The notes: generated by a model from the sequence alone, not told the origin. 64,000 nt of DNA from Meconema thalassinum (GCA_946902985.2 OX336390.1:529498861-529562860); one strand, 5' to 3'. Counted from the stretch's first letter, positions 32,425 to 44,774 are shown. Program-made: numbers and translations.

Positions 32425-33748
32425 TATAACAAGAAGTTCCGTTAAGAACTATACAGCCTACTTTTCATGCCAATGATTATTCTACAGAATATGAACCTAT
32501 CTAGAATAATGACGAAATTAAGTTGCTAATATCGAAATTTCCAATTAGTTCGATATACTGTATACCTGGCGTAATGTATCCTAATAGAGCACTACAGTTG
32601 GCAGCCCTGATGACTGAATATATTCTTAGTTCCATCTCTTAAGGTACAAAATACAAAATTTGGTTGAAGTCCAATGAATCGCATGGACGTTACATGCAGT
32701 TAAACATTGGATCTAACAGCGCGCGTAAAATCATGTTGGCAACAATGTCATGCATGTATTGGTCAGAAATAATCTGAAATAATATGATCTATTGTTGTGC
32801 CAATTTTGAATGAAATCCATTAGTTAGTATAGAAGTTACATGCATTTTAAAATTGGACCTATCAGCAGGCTTAGAATCATGTTGGCAGCACTGACGTATA
32901 TTAGTTACTCCAAATTCGTCTAGAATGCCAGGTACTATACGTGTGCAAATTTTAGAGCTATTCGCTTGCATACTTTCTGATATATTGATATTAGGGTAAC
33001 AAAAATAGGGACAGCACATATTAACAGTTGGCAGCCCTGGTTGCTCCTTAGAATACGCATAGTCATATCTTTTATGGTACACATAACACATACGAAATTT
33101 GGTTGAAATCCAAATGATAGTATGGAAGTTGCATGTATTTAAAGTTGGACCTGTTAGAATCATGTTGGTAGCACTGACGTATATAAGTTACTCCAAATTA
33201 ATATAGAATGTCAGGTACTATACGTGTGCATAGTTTAAAGCTGTCGGCTTGCATACTTTCTGATATATTGGTATTTGGATAAAATAAATTAGGAGCATTT
33301 ATTAACAGTTGGCAGCCCTGGTAGGTCTTAAGAATACGCTCAGTCATATCTGGTTATGTACACATACAACATACGAAATTTGGTTGAATTCCAATTGATA
33401 GTGTAGAAGTTATATGCATTTAAAAATTGGACCTATCAGGAGGCTTATAATCATTTTGGCAACACTGCCATGTTTGGCCTCCTGGAAATTAAACTGAAAT
33501 ATTATGATCTGTACGTGTGCCAATTTTGAAATAGCTCCCATTCATACTTTCCAAGATATCCAACATGGAGCTCAAATTTCAATTGCGATTTTTTAGCAGT
33601 TGGTAGCACTGACATCATTTTCAAATATGGCCGTGAGATATTCAGGTGTAGATCTTTACTCCTACCAAATTTTGTTTCGATTGCTGCAGCCGTTTAGGAG
33701 TTGATAGGGGGGGGGGGACACACACACAGCCAGCCAGACAGACAGAAG

Positions 33749-33784
<36 letters not shown>

Positions 33785-33882
33785 GGCAGACAGACAGACA
33801 GACAGACACACATTTGCCCGATCTCATAAGTCTACTTTTTCCTCATTTTTGCAAAATGTGAAAAGTAGGCTAAAAATGGACC
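32425..33882 (-). mobile_element. H-family element, copy 4 (both ends present)
   Basis: The 5' hairpin on the reverse strand, AGCCTACTTTTCACATTT ... AAAAAGTAGACTTATGAGAT, lies at 33825-33875, followed by a long (TGTC)n run (33711-33812). The 3' end near 32425-32480 reads GAAAAGTAGGCTGTATAGTT then the hairpin AGTTCTTAACGGAACT. The interior has seven to eight monomers marked by TTGGCAGC or TTGGCAAC boxes at about 32599, 32735, 32882, 33028, 33165, 33308, 33456 and 33599 (136-148 bp apart). It is closely related to 52855-54262. Confidence 0.8.
33711..33812. repeat. (CAGA)n microsatellite
   Basis: A long CAGA run after a ten-G run and a CA run, inside the H-family element next to its 5' hairpin. 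Confidence 0.95.
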
Positions 33883-34109
33883 CCAAATGACAAGAAGGTT
33901 ACCGTTCCCATAAGACAATAAAATGTTTAAAATAAGCATAAAATGACGAAAAACAAAGTTAATTAAGCTCCAATTATAAAATGCCTTCTCGCAATAAATG
34001 AGGTCTGATCCTTCTACGAAAACCTGCATATTCTGCCTATTTTCGCCTATCCCCAAGTTTGTCCGGTGAAATCTACCTCCGCCTTCCGGCGTGCCGAGAG
34101 AACTTTTTT

Positions 34110-34740
34110 TTTTTGTTTCTTACTGCCTTAATGCAACAGTTATTGTCAGGAAATCAAATGAAGAAATATCAACAAACATCAAGATAAATGATGACACCGT
34201 ACAACAAGTCAATCAATTCTGTTACTTGGTTAGCATTAACACACACGGCAATAGGTGCACCACAGCAATCAGGAGGAGGATTGCTCTAGCTTAACAGGCT
34301 TTCAGTGATAAGAAACAGCTTCTGACAAACAAAAACATAAACACCAAACTTAGGAAAGATTTTTGTCAAAATGTTTGTGTGGTGTGTTTTGTTCTATGGC
34401 TGTGAAATATGGGCCATATTAGTAAAACAAGATATAACCTGGAAGCAATGGAAGTGTGGACATGGAGGAAGATGCTGAAAATAAGCTGGATAGAGAAAAA
34501 TTCAAACCAAAAGGTCTTTAAGGAAGTAGAAGAATCAAGGGAGTTGATTAACACTATAGAAAAGAGAAAAACAAAATTCCACTACGCCATAACATTTTCC
34601 TAACGATCGAGTTGGAAGGAAAGGCTTTGGGGAAGAAGGGAAAAGGAAGACCAAGGAAGAAGTATCTGGATTCTGTGATGGACAGACTTAATAGGCTGAT
34701 TTGAAACGTTCAGCGGAGGAGAGACAAATGAGGTTGTAGC
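34110..34740 (+). pseudogene. LINE C-terminal remnant
   Basis: Broken frames read VQQVNQFCYLVS (a YLG-type block, about 34198-34235), INTKLRKDFCQNVCV, YNLEAMEVWTWRKMLKISWI (about 34430-34495) and, further on, KGKGRPRKKYLDSVMD. This is the post-polymerase region of LINEs related to those at 48350 and 59862. No catalytic motif is included. Ends are approximate and no duplication was found. Confidence 0.8.
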
Positions 34741-34797
34741 GACAAGACTTGAGGATAAGATGATTATGCCATTGCTATTTTAAAACTTAGTAGCTAG

Positions 34798-35062
34798 TAG
34801 CAGTGTGTATTTTTAATGCAGATGAGGCTTGGGAAGAAGGTGGCCGTTTCTTTAAGTCAGGAACCAACCCGGCATTTGCCTGGAGTAGAAGTGGGAAACT
34901 ACGGAAAACCACTCCCAGGATGACTGAGATAGGAATCGAGCCCACCTCTTCTCAGTTTTGCCTCAAGATGCTGAGTGGACCCCGTTCTATCCCTCAGACC
35001 AGAATGAAATTTATTTGCAGAGCCAGGAATCAAACCCGGTGTCATAACAAAGGTGAGCATTC
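34798..35062 (-). mobile_element. SINE family C copy, head truncated
   Basis: Reverse strand: B-box-like GGTTTGATTCCTGGC, body with GGTCCACTCAGCATCTTGAG and GAGGTGGGCTCGATTCC, central block GGTTTTCCGTAGTTTCCC (about 34896-34913), tail start. The A-box end is missing. Confidence 0.75.
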
Positions 35063-36017
35063 AGCGGGGCAGTAGATTTCACAGGTTGTCAGTTTATAAG
35101 CAATTAGATGTGTATGCGATGATACGTCGTGTCGCCCAATTGTTTTGAGGACAGAGGGAATTCAGAAACCCGTCACCAGCTGGGATTGCTGGGTGACAAT
35201 CTGATTTATAAGCAAGAATGGTAGCCGGTACACCAGGAAATTGACTAGAGACGATGAGGCGACATGGTGGGTGTCGTGGGCGAATATGAGTCTGCTCGTG
35301 GACCAGCAACATACGCCAAGTGAGTTGACACAAAGTAATGCGTAAAACAGTTGACGTTTGAGCGCCGTGAGCGTGGGAAGTCGGTAATGAGCTGCTGACT
35401 CAATAGCTGTTACATACATTGATTCGTGGTGAGAATCACGCGACAGGAAACGGCGCTTATTAGTACACTAGTAATTACTCCTTTGTTCCCATTTCCCAAC
35501 ACACAGTGTCTGTGACGTGTTCACCGTTAATTGGAGCAGGTATGAGAGGAACCCTGGTTCCTGGGAACACACTGCCCGTGCGGTAAGGATATGCAGCCAC
35601 TGCGCCAGGTCAGTGCATTGCACGCTCGGCCACCCTGCAATCCAACATAACGGATAACGGAATCTCAACAGATGTAACTCTACTCACAAAATATCCAATA
35701 GAATATAATTGAGATGAATGATTATTTAAGTTAAAGGAACCCGTTTTGGCCCACAGGCACCGTTAGCGTGGGGGATGGGGTAGGGGTGGGTGTGAAAGTG
35801 AGGCGTCCCCTCAATATTTACAAAAATATGTGAAGGGTTTCGAAAATTCCTAGGAATAAGTAAGCGAATATCACATTTAAAATATCAATTTTTACTTTGC
35901 AGTCGGTCAACACGCCTTTGCCCAAGTAGACTAGGCGGGTGAGTATATGCAGTACATACATACATATAACACGGCATTCCTAAAAAATACATGTAGGCCT
36001 ATTAACATAATTCACTT
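35063..36017. other. Unassigned; possible tRNA-like fragment
   Basis: Mostly unassigned. On the reverse strand near 35620-35645, GGTGGCCGAGCGTGCAATGC has an A-box look and AGGGTTCCTCTCATACC follows at about 95 bp, too far for a real tRNA. No gene seen. Confidence 0.4.
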
Positions 36018-36020
36018 CAA

Positions 36021-36056
<36 letters not shown>
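36018..36056. repeat. (TTA)n microsatellite
   Basis: ATT run of about 38 bp preceding a SINE. Confidence 0.95.
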
Positions 36057-36178
36057 GGAGGGAGGAGGGGGCGTGGTGGGGCAGCTGTCAAGCTGCTTGC
36101 CTCTCACTAAGCTAGACCGGGTTCGATTCCCGGTCAATACATGTGAGATTTTCGAAATGAAAACTACAAGCATCCTTC
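36057..36178 (+). mobile_element. Short tRNA-derived SINE
   Basis: GGCGTGGTGGGGCAGCTGTC and a consensus B box GGGTTCGATTCCCGGTC about 55 bp downstream; then a short body (CATGTGAGATTTTCG) similar to the start of family A after its tRNA part, ending in ATT repeats. Confidence 0.65.
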
Positions 36179-36205
36179 TTTTATTAATATTATTATTATT
36201 ATTGT
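36179..36205. repeat. (TTA)n, 3' tail of the reverse-strand LINE
   Basis: On the reverse strand this is the (TAA)n end of the LINE at 36206-37190. Confidence 0.85.
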
Positions 36206-36297
36206 TTTATACAGTACATATAACACATTTATGGTGCATTACAGCGTAACTATATGGGCTTCAGTGAACCAAAGTATAGTTACTGAAACAGCAACTT

Positions 36298-36757
36298 CTA
36301 AGCTGGAATTTCGCTATCCATGAACTTCCGAACGATTCTGGTTCTTGATAGAACTACTGCCTTCTGCATTAGTTTGTACAGCCGAGTATCCAAATCCAGT
36401 TCTTTAAGGCCTTGGAGCAAGGTGCTTGGGATCACACCCGTACTTGAGCCAATGATAGGTATGGTCTTTACCCGCTTTACATGCCATTGTCTTTTGATAG
36501 GGTCGACCAACTCGCTGTATTTGCTGATCTTTTCACTGGAGATTCTTGTTGTTATGAATCGCAACATCAATCAAGGTAGTTTTATTGGTTTTCTTGTTGA
36601 CAACCACCAGATCCGGCCTGTTGTGGGATACCGATTGATCAGTCAAAATGGTTCGGTCCCAATACAGCTTGTATTCATTGTTTTCAAGAACACACTCTGG
36701 CTGATATTGGTAGTACGGAACTTCCTTTCCTTTTAGAAGCTGAAACTTATCAGCCAA
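36298..36757 (-). pseudogene. R4/Dong-like restriction-like endonuclease
   Basis: The first part reads VPYYQYQPECVLENNEYKLY and WDRTILTDQSVSHNRPDLVV then KTTLIDVAIHNNKN. The RPD ... (T)LIDVA spacing fits a PD-(D/E)-x-K-type nuclease that cleaves the target for first-strand priming. After a shift near 36550 the second part reads KISKYSELVDPIKRQWHVKR, TIPIIGSSTGVIPSTL and ends VRKFMDSEIPA. Two frames, so inactive. Confidence 0.85.
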
Positions 36758-36773
36758 CTCCTAATGCAAGATT

Positions 36774-37127
36774 TTAGCGCCTTTGTTTGTGCTCTGTCGC
36801 CAGGAAATATCTACATGCAGATGTAATATGCTGTCTAGTTTCTGACTGTTGACAGCCGTAGTGGCACTTATCATCCGTTACAGCGGGATCTTTTACAATG
36901 AACTTGAGGTAGTTCCTTGTAGGGATGACTTGGTCTTGAATTGCAAGCATAAAACCTTTAGTTCCAGGGAAGATCTGTCCTGAAGTGAGCCAGTAGTTTG
37001 ACGCCGTTATATCAACATTTGCTTGACTCGCCTCATTTGGATGTCGTCCGTGCAAATGTTTTGCTTTCCATGCTTCCATTTTCTGAAGGTCAGTGTGTAG
37101 GTGGTGTTGAATCTCTTGTTGACACAA
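36774..37127 (-). pseudogene. R4/Dong-like zinc-knuckle region
   Basis: Reads IQDQVIPTRNYLKFIVKD then C-H-Y-G-C with QHITSACRYF, giving a Cys-Cys-His-Cys knuckle (about residues 86-106). Upstream TSGQIFPGTKGFML is the region after the polymerase. The next segment, in another frame, carries the endonuclease, so there is a frameshift near 36760-36775. Confidence 0.85.
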
Positions 37128-37190
37128 GACCAGTGGCGTTGATCTGTCCGCCTAACTGATGGCTCTGTGAAGTACAGATGACCTCGCTTC

Positions 37191-37211
37191 TTATTATTAT
37201 TAATATTAGTG

Positions 37212-37258
<47 letters not shown>
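37191..37258. repeat. (TTA)n microsatellite
   Basis: ATT run with small interruptions, between the LINE fragment and SINE A copy 2. Confidence 0.95.
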
Positions 37259-37588
37259 GAAGCCTCCGTGGCTTAGGCGGCAGCACGCCGGCCTCTCACC
37301 GCTGGGTCCGTGGTTCAAATCCCGGTCACTCCAAGTGAGATCTGTGCTGGACAAAACGGAGGCAGACAGGTTTTTCTCCGGGTACTCCGGTTTTCCCTGT
37401 CAAAATTTCATTCCAGCAACACTCTCCACTATCATTTCATTTCATCTGTCATTCATTTAATCATTGCCCCAGAGGAGTGCGTCAGGCCTCGGCAGCCGGC
37501 ACATTTCATATCCTCGCCGCTAGATGGGAGCTTCATTCATTCCATTCCTGACCCGGTCGGAGACTGGAAGCAGGCTGTGGATTTTCAT
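37258..37588 (+). mobile_element. SINE family A copy 2
   Basis: Starts GAAGCCTCCGTGGCTTAGGC, B box GGTTCAAATCCCGG, complete body and GGATTTTCATT end. It is inserted in the TTA array, so both flanks are ATT repeats and the duplication cannot be delimited. Confidence 0.92.
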
Positions 37589-37940
37589 TATTATTATTAT
37601 CATCATTATAAAAACAGTTCTAAAAAATTGTATAATTTTAAACTTCTACCCTTGTGATCAGGATTTGATGATGACCGCGTGACGGTCGAAATGGGTAGGA
37701 TACTTGTAAATTGCCCCATTTATCAGTGATTAATAGACTATAAATACATGGTTTCTTTTTCAGGAATAGCCTAGTGTGTTATATATATATACATACTCCA
37801 CCTAATCTAATTTGGCAAACGCGTGTTGACCGACTAAAAGGTATACTTTGATACTTTGTACAGACAAGACTGAAAAATGGCTTGAAAACTTCACAAATTT
37901 AAAATAATCCTCCTTCTACCTGTGCGCTTTGCCTAGTGTG
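37589..37940. other. No gene; small ribozyme-like or Penelope-like motif
   Basis: Contains TTGATGATGACCGCGTGACG followed by GTCGAAA at about 37667-37693. A five-pair stem is flanked by GATGA and GAAA, reminiscent of Penelope-element hammerhead motifs but with an extra base and no convincing outer stems. Confidence 0.3.
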
Positions 37941-38254
37941 TTTTGTGAAGCGAAAATCCACAGCCTGCTTCCAGTCAACTGACCGGGTCAGGGAATGGAA
38001 GGAATGAAGCCCCCATCTAGCGGCGAGGATATGAACTATGCCGGCAGCCAAAGCCTGTCGCACTCCCCTGGGGCAATGATTAAATGAATGACAGATGCAA
38101 TGAAATGATAGTGGAGAGTGTTGCTGGAATGAAATGGTGACAGGGAAAACCGGAGTACCTGGAGAAAAACCTGTCTGACCGGAATTTGAACCACGGACCC
38201 AGCGGTGAGAGGCCAGCGTGCTACCGCCTAAGCCACGGAGGCTTTGTTTTATGA
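37939..38254 (-). mobile_element. SINE family A copy 3 (internal deletion)
   Basis: The element is about 37949-38244. It lacks roughly 37 bp between the B-box region and the CTGTCTG block relative to other copies. Flanks TGTTTTGTGA (37939-37948) and TGTTTTATGA (38245-38254) match at 9 of 10 positions. Confidence 0.9.
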
Positions 38255-38343
38255 GGTACTGTATGCAGGACAACTTGAGAGCTCTCTACGATCTACTACG
38301 GCACTAACCAGGCGACTCAGAACTAAAGGTATTTGACAATATT

Positions 38344-38705
38344 ATAATGAAATAAAGCGAGAGCCTCCGTGGCTTAGGCGGCAGCACGCCGACCTCTCAC
38401 CGCTGGGTCCGTGGTTCAAATCCAGGTCACTCCATGTGAGATGTGTGCTGGACAAAACGGAGGCAGACAGGTTTTTCTCCGGGTACTCCGGTTTTCCCTG
38501 TCACAATTTCATTCCAGCAACACTCTCCACTATCATTTCATTTCATCTGTCATTCATTTAATCATTGCCCCAGAGGAGTGCGTCAGGCCTCGGCAGCCGG
38601 CACGTTCATATCCTCGCCGCTAGATGGGGGCTTCATTCATTCCATTCCTGACCCGGTCGGAGACTGGAAGCAGGCTGTGGATTTTCATTCATAATGAAAT
38701 AAAGC
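38344..38705 (+). mobile_element. SINE family A copy 4 with 15 bp target-site duplication
   Basis: The element is 38359-38690, flanked by perfect ATAATGAAATAAAGC at 38344-38358 and 38691-38705. Head, B box and body are near identical to copy 2, suggesting recent activity. Confidence 0.97.
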
Positions 38706-38976
38706 ATACATCCTACTTGGCTGAGTTCTACAACCCAAACACTTAGCCTAGATAGAAAATACAGTAGAAGTAAACCAGCACTATTTTAAATTTCCGAAGT
38801 CCCCCTCAAATATTTACAGCTACCGTAACGGGATGTGAACTCCGGCATAGGAGATTGATTACCTCGACTGATCTTTACCCCAGAGGGAATTCGTCAATGG
38901 AGAAAATCTCTCCGGTACTCATTTTACATAGTACAACTGGGTGAGTCGTATAGAATGTGGGAGAACGGGAATCGAG
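38706..38976. other. Unassigned sequence
   Basis: CGGGAATCGAGCCCTGGTCC before the next SINE looks like a decayed SINE B box; otherwise nothing. Confidence 0.4.
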
Positions 38977-39528
38977 CCCTGGTCCTTTCTGGTTGGTTGG
39001 TTGGTTGGTTCTTAAGTTTAGGGGCTGCGACAACGCGGTCATGTAGCCCCGTGTACTTTGGGTGTGTGTAGAATCTGTCTGATAACCGGTGTTAATTGTG
39101 ATGACTGTATTAGTGTGTGTTATCTGTTTTTAATTTAAGTACTGCAACTTAGAATTTTTCAAATATTTCCTACTTTTGCCACCAAGCGCCACGGTCAACG
39201 ACTACTAGGCCAAGTTCAGAACTTAGCTACTAGACGCCACCGCAGTCGGCTCTTGGCAACGAACGTAGAAACCTAAGAGCGTTGTTTACATTCTTAACCT
39301 AACCATTTTAGCTTCACACAGGTGCAATTAGTGGAATGTTCTTTAACATGCCATAAATCTATGACATGGGACCGCCGGCTTTACTTCCCCTCCGAAGGAA
39401 GGCATACTGAGGGATTTTTAACGCTCTTAAAAAATCCGACGGCTTCGCCCAGGTTTGAACCCGCTATCTTGGGCATAGAAACTCAGCATGCTACCGACTA
39501 CGCCACCGAAGCCGCCCTGGTCCTTTCT
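38977..39528 (-). mobile_element. SINE family B copy with 14 bp target-site duplication
   Basis: The element is 38991-39514 (524 bp). Perfect CCCTGGTCCTTTCT lies at 38977-38990 and 39515-39528. On the reverse strand it starts GCGGCTTCGGTGGCGTAGTC, has the B box GGTTCAAACC, and ends in an (AACC)n tail (five units). This copy defines the limits of family B. Confidence 0.96.
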
Positions 39529-40589
39529 CGTTGCGACTCTGCATTAATATAGTGAATTTCAACATGAGGAGGCCTATTTAAGCTCAGAGGTGGAGTAGCA
39601 CGGGATCAAAAGAAGTGAATTTCATATACTGTGTGATCCTATGTTCAATGAGGTGTCGTGTATAGGCGGCTTTGACTCCGTACACTCAATGCTCCAGTGC
39701 TGAAGCGTGTTAGGCAGTCAATGATGCGTCAGTAGGACGATGTTTTGAGCGAGTTTTGTATATCACACTAAGGTTTAGTTTCCAAACGAGGAAATTTCAC
39801 TCATTTTACAAGCCTTGCTCCCATAAGTCGTTATCCAAATCACGAACATAACCTTCGCGGCTTGGGTGGGTGTAGTGTACCTACGTAGCCCATACAATAA
39901 AGGATTTATGTCAAAATTGATTAGAGAAAGGCTGAATTTTGGTCTGTTGTTAGACCTCTATTATAGGTATCCTTATTTTCGAAACTGCCCTTACCTTTCC
40001 CATAAGACATCCCCCCCCCCCCCACACACACACACCACTAAATTTATGCTTTCACAAACTCTTATGAACACGTAGTCTTTGGTTCCAACATTGGACCACT
40101 GTGCCATATTTATGCCCCACATGCTGGCCAATTGCACCATAAGAACATCCGACCTCACCCAAACCGGCAGCGCGTCCCCTATCGAACTCAGTCAGGTGCT
40201 GGTATTGATAATCGCATCCACGGGGCATTCTATGTGTCTGGTGATCTTCCTTCGCCGTGTTGACTGGCTGTTGGATGCAATTGTCAACAAAACTAAAGCT
40301 CCACTCGTATTAACAGCAATCATGCGCTCTGGTGAACGTTCTCGACGTACCAACTACCGTACTTGAAAATGGACTCTTTTACATATGTACCCTTAAGAAT
40401 TCCATATTAGGCCTACGTCAAATTCCGACCATTCTTTCTGGATGTTTTTCTTTCCTCGTCAGCGAGTGTATTTGATTGGATGTGGAATATAACTGGTGTG
40501 AACGTCTCCTTCATTAGAATACATAGCTTACCCTTCGAAATTGGCTCATTTCTATAGTGTACTACGAGCCTTATTTCACAATTCCAGCA
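39529..40589. other. Unassigned sequence, no gene
   Basis: Several chance frames (for example 40079-40366) have no recognisable domain and no start context. A C-run followed by CA repeats occurs at 40010-40034. Confidence 0.4.
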
Positions 40590-40786
40590 AAAGGCTGCGT
40601 GGCGCCTCGCTTGCTGTGCCAAAGGTTTCTGGATCAAATCCAAGCGTAGTAATTTAGCCTGTCAGGCTACGCAATGCAAGGGAGCCGTGACAGTAAATTT
40701 ACGTTAAAGATCCACTTCGGGGCAAAATATAGGCCACCGGCGTCTCTAAAAGTCTCAGTAGTTGAAAGTGACGTAAAACCAATAAC
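40590..40786 (+). mobile_element. SINE family G copy 1
   Basis: A decayed tRNA-like head (CTGCGTGGCGCCTCGCTTGC, GGATCAAATCC), then AGGGAGCCGTGACAGTAAAT, TTCGGGGCAAAATA and GCGTCTCTAAAAGTCTCAGT, ending GACGTAAAACCAATAACATT and running into ATT repeats. Confidence 0.75.
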
Positions 40787-40830
40787 ATTATTATTATTAT
40801 TATTATTATTTTATTTTATTTTTTCGTCTA
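40787..40830. repeat. (TTA)n microsatellite
   Basis: ATT run changing to TTTTA; bounds the LINE tail at its 3' end. Confidence 0.9.
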
Positions 40831-41173
40831 TGGACCACGAGCCAATTTCAATGCTTTCCTTCTTTTGCCTCCAGTATTCCTTCATCATCTGACAATGTTT
40901 CCTCTTTCTTTCCTCTCACCATTTCGAGCCGGTTTTCTTTCCCTTCCTCCCTTGGAATCCTTCCATTTTTAGCACTTTTTGCCTAAAAATATCTCTCTGT
41001 GGTGTTTCTTCTTCTCTGATATTGTTTCTTTCCAAATCCTTTCGACTTCTTGTACCCAGGTTGTTGTTGACTTCTTGTTCCACAGGAATGTGAAGATCTG
41101 CTTGGTTAACCTACTGTCACCCATCCTGTACAAATGTCCAAAAGATAGCAAACTCCTCTTCCGTATTGTTTCA
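40831..41173 (-). pseudogene. RTE-like LINE C-terminal tail
   Basis: Reverse strand: ETIRKRSLLSFGHLYRMGDS then RLTKQIFTFLWNKKSTTTW and VQEVERIWKETISE, followed in another frame by the basic tail. Aligns with RKRRLRFYGHIMRLNDDRLT in the copy at 45575. TTA arrays flank it on both sides. Confidence 0.85.
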
Positions 41174-41227
41174 ACATTATTATTATTATTATTGTTATTA
41201 TTATTATTATTATTATTTTTATTATTT
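41174..41227. repeat. (TTA)n microsatellite
   Basis: ATT run at the truncated 5' side of the LINE tail. Confidence 0.95.
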
Positions 41228-41429
41228 AATTCAAGCACTAGAATTCACTCGAGAACTAACGTGCCCTGAAATCGATGGTTTGGTTTAAGGAATGCCGACT
41301 AAATGTGTGCAGAATACAGCTTATCTATGAACAGTGTAGTTCATTTGAAAATTTTGAGTAGCTCACTTTTCTATCATAGGGATTCAAAATCCCCGAGGGT
41401 AATAGATTTGAGTATCTGATAAACTGATG

Positions 41430-41745
41430 ATTGCCTCGTGACAAAATGGTTACCATCCCGAATACGGTCTCACTCAAGGAATGTTATTTTGGTTTGAGGG
41501 CTGGGATGTGATCGAGAAGAAGTACGTTAGGTTCGATTCTCACGTCAGCCATTCTAGAAGTACTGTAGTTTTCCCAAGTTCCCCACTTCTACTCCAGCCA
41601 AATGTCGGGATACATCCGCTTTCCTCCAAATCCTATCTCCAATAACAAATATAAACATTTGAAGAGCACAGATTATCAGACATATTGAACTCTGCCGAAT
41701 ACACGGGACTGATTACCACGATGTTCCAAGCTACTAAAACTAAAC
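41430..41745 (+). mobile_element. SINE family C, diverged copy
   Basis: Head TGCCTCGTGACAAAATGGTT with B-box GGTTCGATTCTCACG displaced by an insertion, body, central block TAGTTTTCCCAAGTTCCCC, tail with ATAACAAATATAAACA and GATTACCACGATGTTCCAAG. Confidence 0.65.
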
Positions 41746-42753
41746 AACAATATTATTAAATGGAAACAGATTATGTTTCCACACATTGTCATGGAATCTT
41801 CAAATATCTGGATAGAGAGTTAATACTGTGTCTTATGAAACATGTTTTTGTGACGGAATCTCGGAAGAACATTAGGAATGGCCTTGTGAAAGTCGCATTT
41901 CTTCATCTGAACACTTGTTAAAGTCAAGGTCAGCTCTCTTGCTCTTCTAAGGAGTACATTAGACTCATACAGAACGTGACAGCAAAAATTCCAAGGAACA
42001 CAAAAACAATCGTCACATCCGTTCCCAATCACCCAGACTGGTGTTATCTTCTTATAATAATTTTAAAAGCTAGATGTTTCACCTGTCTCTCATAAACCTA
42101 GGGCACAAATGCGAATTATGTTCTTGCTTCTGGTTGTAGCCTTCTTTCCCTTAACGTTGTAAGTGTTTTCTTGTCTGCAACCAGTTGTGTGGCTGAGGTC
42201 TTTGTGGTACTCGCCCTGTATATCTAAGGTTACAGCCAGAAGGCATTACAGGGGACTTATATGCAAGAGTCTTGTCAGTCAAAATCGACACAAAAAATCG
42301 CTAAATTCGCAAAACATGATGAATCTCTCAAAAAGTTGTGGAAAACTTTTTACACACGAAAAAACACGAAATGTTTGGACATGTTTCAGATTCTGCTCTA
42401 CATCTCCTAATCCATGCATTTTTCTTCGAAAGCTACTCCATACGGTTTTAATAGCATTAAATTTGTGTCAAATTAAGCCCAACCGGAGCTCTGTAGGTCA
42501 ATTAGTTACCGAATTACGGCACTTCGAAAGTAGGCCAGTTTTTCTAAAAATTGAAAATTTTAGTTTTAGACCTTCTTTGGACTGAAATTGCGAAATTCCA
42601 AAGAACATACTAAATAACCAGAGATACATCATGCTTTGTTAATTTATTGTCGATTTTGACCGGCCTACTTGGTTTACTGCCAAGTTTATAAAAATCGCAT
42701 TCAGAACAAAATTCTGTCGTCTCTGAAGCCACATCAGTTAAAAAGGCGTTAAC
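41746..42753. other. Unassigned sequence, no gene
   Basis: A 140-codon open frame at 42163-42585 has no recognisable domain, low complexity or good start context; I treat it as chance. No repeat relation was found. Confidence 0.4.

Positions 42754-43792
<1,039 letters not shown>

Positions 43793-43829
<37 letters not shown>
43793..43829. repeat. (TTA)n microsatellite
   Basis: ATT run on the 5' side of LINE copy 3. Confidence 0.95.
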
Positions 43830-43854
43830 AGACTGGGATACCAAAATATGATTA

Positions 43855-43985
43855 GGCGCAAGGCCGTGGGGCCAGGTTATCTCGAGAATTTGAAGACGAT
43901 TGGGTTCGAACCTCACCATCGGTCATCCTTGAAATGGTTTTCCGTGGTTTCCCATTTTGTGATTTCGCTGGCAGTGCAAGGGTAT
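43855..43985 (+). mobile_element. tRNA-derived SINE with shared central block
   Basis: Head GCGCAAGGCCGTGGGGCCAG, B-box GGGTTCGAACCTCACC, then GGTTTTCCGTGGTTTCCC at about 43939-43956. The head differs from families A-D, yet the central block is the same. Confidence 0.7.
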
Positions 43986-44774
43986 CACCACAGGGTGTGC
44001 AAAATCAAGTCCTTCCATGGTCCAGATGACAACTGCGTGTGTGACCTCTGTGACAATTACTGTGAACGATTCCACGTTACCAATTGCAAACGACTTCCCA
44101 AGTCAATTATAGAATTTTGTACGAGCGCACTGATCTGTAATTTATGCACAATTTGTGTGATTTATTTATTTTTAAGTGTATGAATCAAGAAAAGCTTATC
44201 ATAGACTACTGCATGACCTGAAATGGATCTTAGCTTTTGCACATTATTTATTTATTCAACAGTAATGCGTATTTGTAATTTTAATTTGCACAAATTGTGC
44301 GCGTTAATAAATTAATTCAATCCAGGAAAATGCCATGACTACTTCCTTGCTACTCTTTACCCTATTTAATTCATCTTTATTCATTTAATCTGCCATTAAG
44401 TCCTCTCATAAAGTCAACGTCAGTTAGGGCACCTGCCACATCGTATCTGATCCCCGTCCCCGTTGCATTGAAACGAGAATGCTAAGATGTAGGTAGACAT
44501 ACACTCGACGTAACGATCTAAAATGCTTTCTCTGTTATTTGGGCCTAAACCTAATCCAAGATCATGCTGTGTGAGCAAGTGTTTCATAACTGCTGGATCC
44601 TGCAGAATATTGGTACTGTGTAGCAAGACAGTCAGATCATTGACAACCGCTTTTATAAGTTAAGTCAAAGAACCAGCTCAGGTCAAGAAAGGACAGGTAG
44701 ACCTTTTTGAAGAAATCGAGGCTCGTCAGGAGAGCACTGGTTTAATACCTGTTCTGAAGCAAAAAATGACTAGC
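43986..44774. other. No gene; family I repeat at 44370-44480
   Basis: AT-rich unassigned sequence. A reverse-orientation family I fragment is present (TCTGATCCCCGTCCCCGTTG). Confidence 0.45.

Larger units (their letters stand above)
36206..37190 (-). mobile_element. R4/Dong-like LINE 3' end, copy 2
   Basis: A 5'-truncated LINE on the reverse strand, kept only from just upstream of the zinc knuckle. TTA arrays lie on both sides (36179-36205 and 37191-37258). Domain order is knuckle, linker, restriction-like endonuclease, short 3' untranslated region, TAA tail. That order is known for R2/R4-type LINEs. Copies at 8430 and 42906 are truncated in the same zone. Confidence 0.85.

Noticed and set aside
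37258..37330. Possible tRNA gene
   Set aside because: A- and B-box blocks are present, but the sequence continues into a SINE body with duplications around other copies; the cloverleaf is incomplete.
37310..37657. 115-codon frame, repeated in similar form near 7803, 38411 and 56535
   Set aside because: It is a SINE family A copy read as protein; the frame recurs because the SINE recurs, and it is in a non-coding RNA gene derivative.
40079..40366. 95-codon open frame
   Set aside because: No domain recognised; no evidence beyond length.
42163..42585. 140-codon open frame
   Set aside because: No recognisable domain or motif, unremarkable start context and no paralogue in the window; compatible with chance.
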